Source of the DNA: Desulfosporosinus acidiphilus SJ4
GTDB lineage: Bacteria; Bacillota; Desulfitobacteriia; Desulfitobacteriales; Desulfitobacteriaceae
Assembly (NCBI RefSeq): GCF_000255115.2
Contig: NC_018068.1
Location: 3,443,977 to 3,507,976, forward strand
Direction of reading: 5' to 3'
DNA length: 64,000 nucleotides
Every line of letters starts with the position of its first letter. Position 1 is the stretch's first letter. The notes below the pieces were generated by a model, which was given only the letters and a program-made list of their open reading frames with translations, had not been told where the DNA came from and searched no databases. Of this stretch, positions 61,807 through 64,000 are shown piece by piece. The position numbers and the translations under genes were made by a program.

Positions 61807-62163
61807 TTATTTTATGACCTGTCCTAAACTGTTAAGTTGATAACCCGACTCGGAATAGGGACTTATGGGAATCGCTTGTAAGTAAGGCCCCCGCCATCCC
61901 TTAATGCTCCTTGGCCATTGAACTAAATCCGAGATACTAACTGGGAAAGTTCCCACGTCAATCCGGTAGAGCTGAACGGCACCTTCAATCTTTTCTATAT
62001 TCGCTAAATCAATTTGTGATCTTACATATGTTGCTGAGGAGGAAAAATGCGGAACAACCACCGATAAAAGAATTCCCATCAAGCCAAGAACCAGCATAAG
62101 TTCCCAAAGGGTACACCCCATTTCTGAGCCGTTCACTCTTTTTAGCCCTAGAATCCTATTCAT
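61807..62163 (-). CDS. GspG/PilA-like pseudopilin
   Basis: A 118-residue protein with a prepilin motif SEMG-CTLWELMLVLGLMGIL (glutamate at +5) and a GspG-type domain: LANIEKIEGAVQLYRIDVGT, then FPVSISDLVQ and GWRGPYLQAIPISPY. First gene of the pilus operon. ATG lies behind GAGGAGACGAAATTAC. The 143 bp to the next gene hold a GTTCAGCT-A-AGCTGAAC palindrome near 61774. Confidence 0.85.
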   Translation of the reverse strand: MNRILGLKRVNGSEMGCTLWELMLVLGLMGILLSVVVPHFSSSATYVRSQIDLANIEKIEGAVQLYRIDVGTFPVSISDLVQWPRSIKGWRGPYLQAIPISPYSESGYQLNSLGQVIK

Positions 62164-62466
62164 CGTAATTTCGTCTCCTCAGATCGATGATTACCTCTAT
62201 TTTCCTTTAAACTTCTCTTAATCTTTTCTCTTAATCTTCTCTATCCATTACAAAACTCCTTTTGTCATCGACATATCCTTATTGTATGTATGTTTATTAA
62301 CTGTTCTTTCTCATTTTCCTACGGTATAGTTGCTTTTGCATCATACTACGTCAATAACTAACAAAAGATCCGGCAAGAATTTAATATTCAAGCCAGATCT
62401 TCCAAACAACGACGTTTTTGGGGATTAATTTTAGTAAAAGCTTTAGATACTTATTTCCAGGTGGTT
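62164..62466. other. Intergenic region upstream of the pilus operon
   Basis: About 300 bp without a gene. It contains the aroB terminator at 62364-62400 and, at 62212-62242, tandem copies of AAGATTAAGAGAA (minus strand) just upstream of the first pilin. I looked for a cyclic-di-GMP riboswitch and did not find one. Confidence 0.5.
62364..62400 (-). terminator. Terminator of aroB
   Basis: On the minus strand AAGATCTGGC pairs with GCCGGATCTT (one mismatch pair) with further pairing inside, followed by TTTG. Confidence 0.7.
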
Positions 62467-63561
62467 TTAATTATCTTCAAGGATGACCTTCTGCCAAGCG
62501 TCCAGAATCTCTTCATCCTTGCATTCTTTAGAAACTACTGCATTCCCAATCCCTTGAGGTAAAATAAGAATTTTGCGGCCTCCTTGATTTTTCTTATCTG
62601 TCTCCATGCGCTGCAATAATGCGTGAGGATCTTGCCGGGAAATCGACGTAGGTAAATCATAACATCGGAGTACTTGTTTGATCCTTTCCACCTCATTTAG
62701 AGTGATCAAGCCCTTAGCATTGGCCAAGAAGGCAGCAGCAACAATACCAATACTAACTCCTTGCCCATGAGTCACTCCCCGATAGTTCATCTCTGTTTCC
62801 AAAGCATGCCCGAAACTATGTCCCAGATTCAATAACCGGCGAATTCCTTGTTCCCGCTCATCCTGAGATACAACACGAACTTTAATAGAAGCGGACCGCG
62901 CCACCATCTCACGCCAGATTACAGGGTCTCTCCGCTTAATGCTGTCTGCTTGAGTTTCGAAAAAGCTGAAGAAATCGGAATCCGTAATTAAAGCATGTTT
63001 AATACTTTCCGCCAAACCGTTCTCAACTTCAATCCAAGGCAGACTGTCTAAAGTCCTGAAATCTGTCCAAACAGCCACCGGAGGATGAAAAGCTCCCAGA
63101 ATATTCTTTCCCGCAGGGTGATTCACAGCAACTTTACCGCCTATGCTGCTATCAACCTGGGCCAACAGCGTGGTAGGAACTTGAATCAAACGAATACCCC
63201 GCATATAAACGCTTGCAAAGAAACCGGCCAGATCTCCGATAACCCCGCCGCCCAGAGCAATTACCAGCGTCTTGCGATCTGCCCCAAAACCAAGAGCATC
63301 GGTTGTCAGCCTGCTCAACCGATCTAAAGATTTCTCCTCTTCTCCGGCAGGAACGATCATTAAATCAACAGTATAATCCCCTAACCCTGTCATGAGTCGT
63401 TCCAGATAGAGGTCTGCAACTTTCTTGTGCGAGATGACAAGAATTTGCTCAACTTTATCAGGCAGGGAGTGAATATAACCTCCCAAATCCTCGAGAGCTG
63501 CCCCTAAATAAACGGGATATTTCCGGTCCGCTGAGACCTCAATCTTTTCTGGTAAACTCAT
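62467..63561 (-). CDS. aroB: 3-dehydroquinate synthase
   Basis: A 364-residue NAD- and metal-dependent enzyme: VIALGGGVIGDLAGFFASVY, RGIRLIQVPTTLLAQVDSSI, GGKVAVNHPAGKNILGAFHP, and the metal histidines in LLNLGHSFGHALETEMNY and THGQGVSIGIV. Second step of the shikimate pathway. ATG at 63561 follows GGAAGGATGGCTATTC. It overlaps the end of aroK by 23 bp. Confidence 0.96.
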   Translation of the reverse strand: MSLPEKIEVSADRKYPVYLGAALEDLGGYIHSLPDKVEQILVISHKKVADLYLERLMTGLGDYTVDLMIVPAGEEEKSLDRLSRLTTDALGFGADRKTLVIALGGGVIGDLAGFFASVYMRGIRLIQVPTTLLAQVDSSIGGKVAVNHPAGKNILGAFHPPVAVWTDFRTLDSLPWIEVENGLAESIKHALITDSDFFSFFETQADSIKRRDPVIWREMVARSASIKVRVVSQDEREQGIRRLLNLGHSFGHALETEMNYRGVTHGQGVSIGIVAAAFLANAKGLITLNEVERIKQVLRCYDLPTSISRQDPHALLQRMETDKKNQGGRKILILPQGIGNAVVSKECKDEEILDAWQKVILEDN

Positions 63562-64000
63562 GAATAGCCATCCTTCCCAATTGAGCAAGAATTTCGCTCA
63601 CAACTTCATCAATGGATCTGATTGTCGTGTCAATGGTAAAATCCGCCTTGCCATAGAACGGTTGCCGTTCTAAAAAAAGCGTTTTAATTTCTTCAGGAGA
63701 GCTTCTAAGAAGCGGCCGGTCATTTTTATGACCAATTCGTTGGAGAATCACTTCTAAAGGAGCATAAAGGCTGACAATGATCCCATTTTGGGCCAACACT
63801 TCCCAGTTTATAGGATTGAGAACTGTCCCTCCACCGGTGGCAATGACAATTTCCTCGGTCTGAGCCAGTCTGGTGACAACAATACTTTCTTCAGACCGGA
63901 AGCGAGTCTCGCCATACCGCCGAAAAATTTCACTAACACTCAATTCTGTAACGTCTCCGATTTCTGCATCCGTATCGACAAAATTCCAGGATAAGGCCTG
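63539..64000 (-). CDS. aroK: Shikimate kinase, N-terminus beyond the window
   Basis: About 153 residues are visible. FVDTDAEIGDVTELSVSEIF is the shikimate-binding DT-D region, then GETRFRSEES, VIATGGGTVLNPINWEVLAQ, VSLYAPLEVILQRIG and RPLLRSSPEEIKTLFLERQP (lid). The Walker A end is cut off. It phosphorylates shikimate at the 3-hydroxyl and overlaps aroB, forming an aroK-aroB unit. Confidence 0.93.
   Translation of the reverse strand, partial: QALSWNFVDTDAEIGDVTELSVSEIFRRYGETRFRSEESIVVTRLAQTEEIVIATGGGTVLNPINWEVLAQNGIIVSLYAPLEVILQRIGHKNDRPLLRSSPEEIKTLFLERQPFYGKADFTIDTTIRSIDEVVSEILAQLGRMAIHEFTRKD

Noticed and set aside
62164-62466. Cyclic-di-GMP riboswitch before the pilus operon
   Set aside because: Such riboswitches often precede pilus operons, but the conserved core motifs were not found on the minus strand here.
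1-64000. tRNA, rRNA or CRISPR loci
   Set aside because: Intergenic regions were read for tRNA-like T-arms and regularly spaced repeats; none was convincing.

Overview
The window is a chromosomal segment of an endospore-forming, anaerobic Firmicute. Gene content and order point to the Desulfosporosinus/Desulfitobacterium (Peptococcaceae) group. This is inferred from sporulation genes, ferredoxin-linked 2-oxoacid oxidation, an NfnAB-type transhydrogenase, fchA-folD, sigma-54 control, frequent TTG/GTG starts and moderate G+C by eye; no database was searched. Almost every gene after 2.7 kb is on the minus strand. Both ends cut genes: spoVAD at the left and shikimate kinase at the right.

Layout. 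1-2.7 kb: spoVAC-spoVAD (minus) diverge from spoIIAA-spoIIAB-sigF (plus). 2.7-8.4 kb (minus): dacF, a CoA-binding protein, pdp, deoB, xerD and a YqzK-like protein, a rearranged version of the Bacillus fur-yqzK-xerD-drm-dacF-spoIIA neighbourhood. 8.6-12.3 kb: ald, spoIIM, an EndoQ-like PHP nuclease and a Nudix ADP-ribose pyrophosphatase. 12.7-18.4 kb: an amino-acid catabolic block made of a four-subunit 2-oxoacid:ferredoxin oxidoreductase, a leucine-type dehydrogenase and a PAS-AAA+ sigma-54 activator resembling BkdR. 18.9-21.2 kb: spo0A and spoIVB. 21.4-23.3 kb: an IS1182-type element with a frameshifted transposase, sitting between spoIVB and recN. 23.4-49.7 kb: recN-argR-nadK-tlyA-dxs-(two membrane proteins)-ispA-xseBA-fchA-folD-nfnAB-nusB-amaP/asp23-accC-oadA/accB-spoIIIAH..AA-rnjA, largely collinear with the Bacillus spoIIIA-to-spo0A region. 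49.8-52.7 kb: efp, an Xaa-Pro peptidase, aroQ and a LysM protein. 53-62.2 kb: a complete type IV pilus operon (pseudopilins, PilB, PilT, PilC, prepilin, PilD, a PilM-PilN fusion, PilO). 62.5-64 kb: aroB and aroK.

How it works together. Two operons, ald and bcd-vor, carry near-perfect sigma-54 promoters and share a 9-bp word at almost the same distance upstream, so the adjacent activator probably controls a small alanine/branched-chain amino acid oxidation regulon. Spo0A-box and sigma-H-like signals occur upstream of spoIIA and of spo0A itself.

The most unusual items are: an OadA-type carboxyltransferase fused in frame to AccB, with a strong internal ribosome binding site for AccB; a run of eight Gs that puts a minor pilin out of frame; pilin genes without normal start codons; a hairpin that covers the ribosome binding site of rnjA; and two families of dispersed intergenic repeats, one resembling right ends of TnpB-type elements and one with a covarying hairpin.
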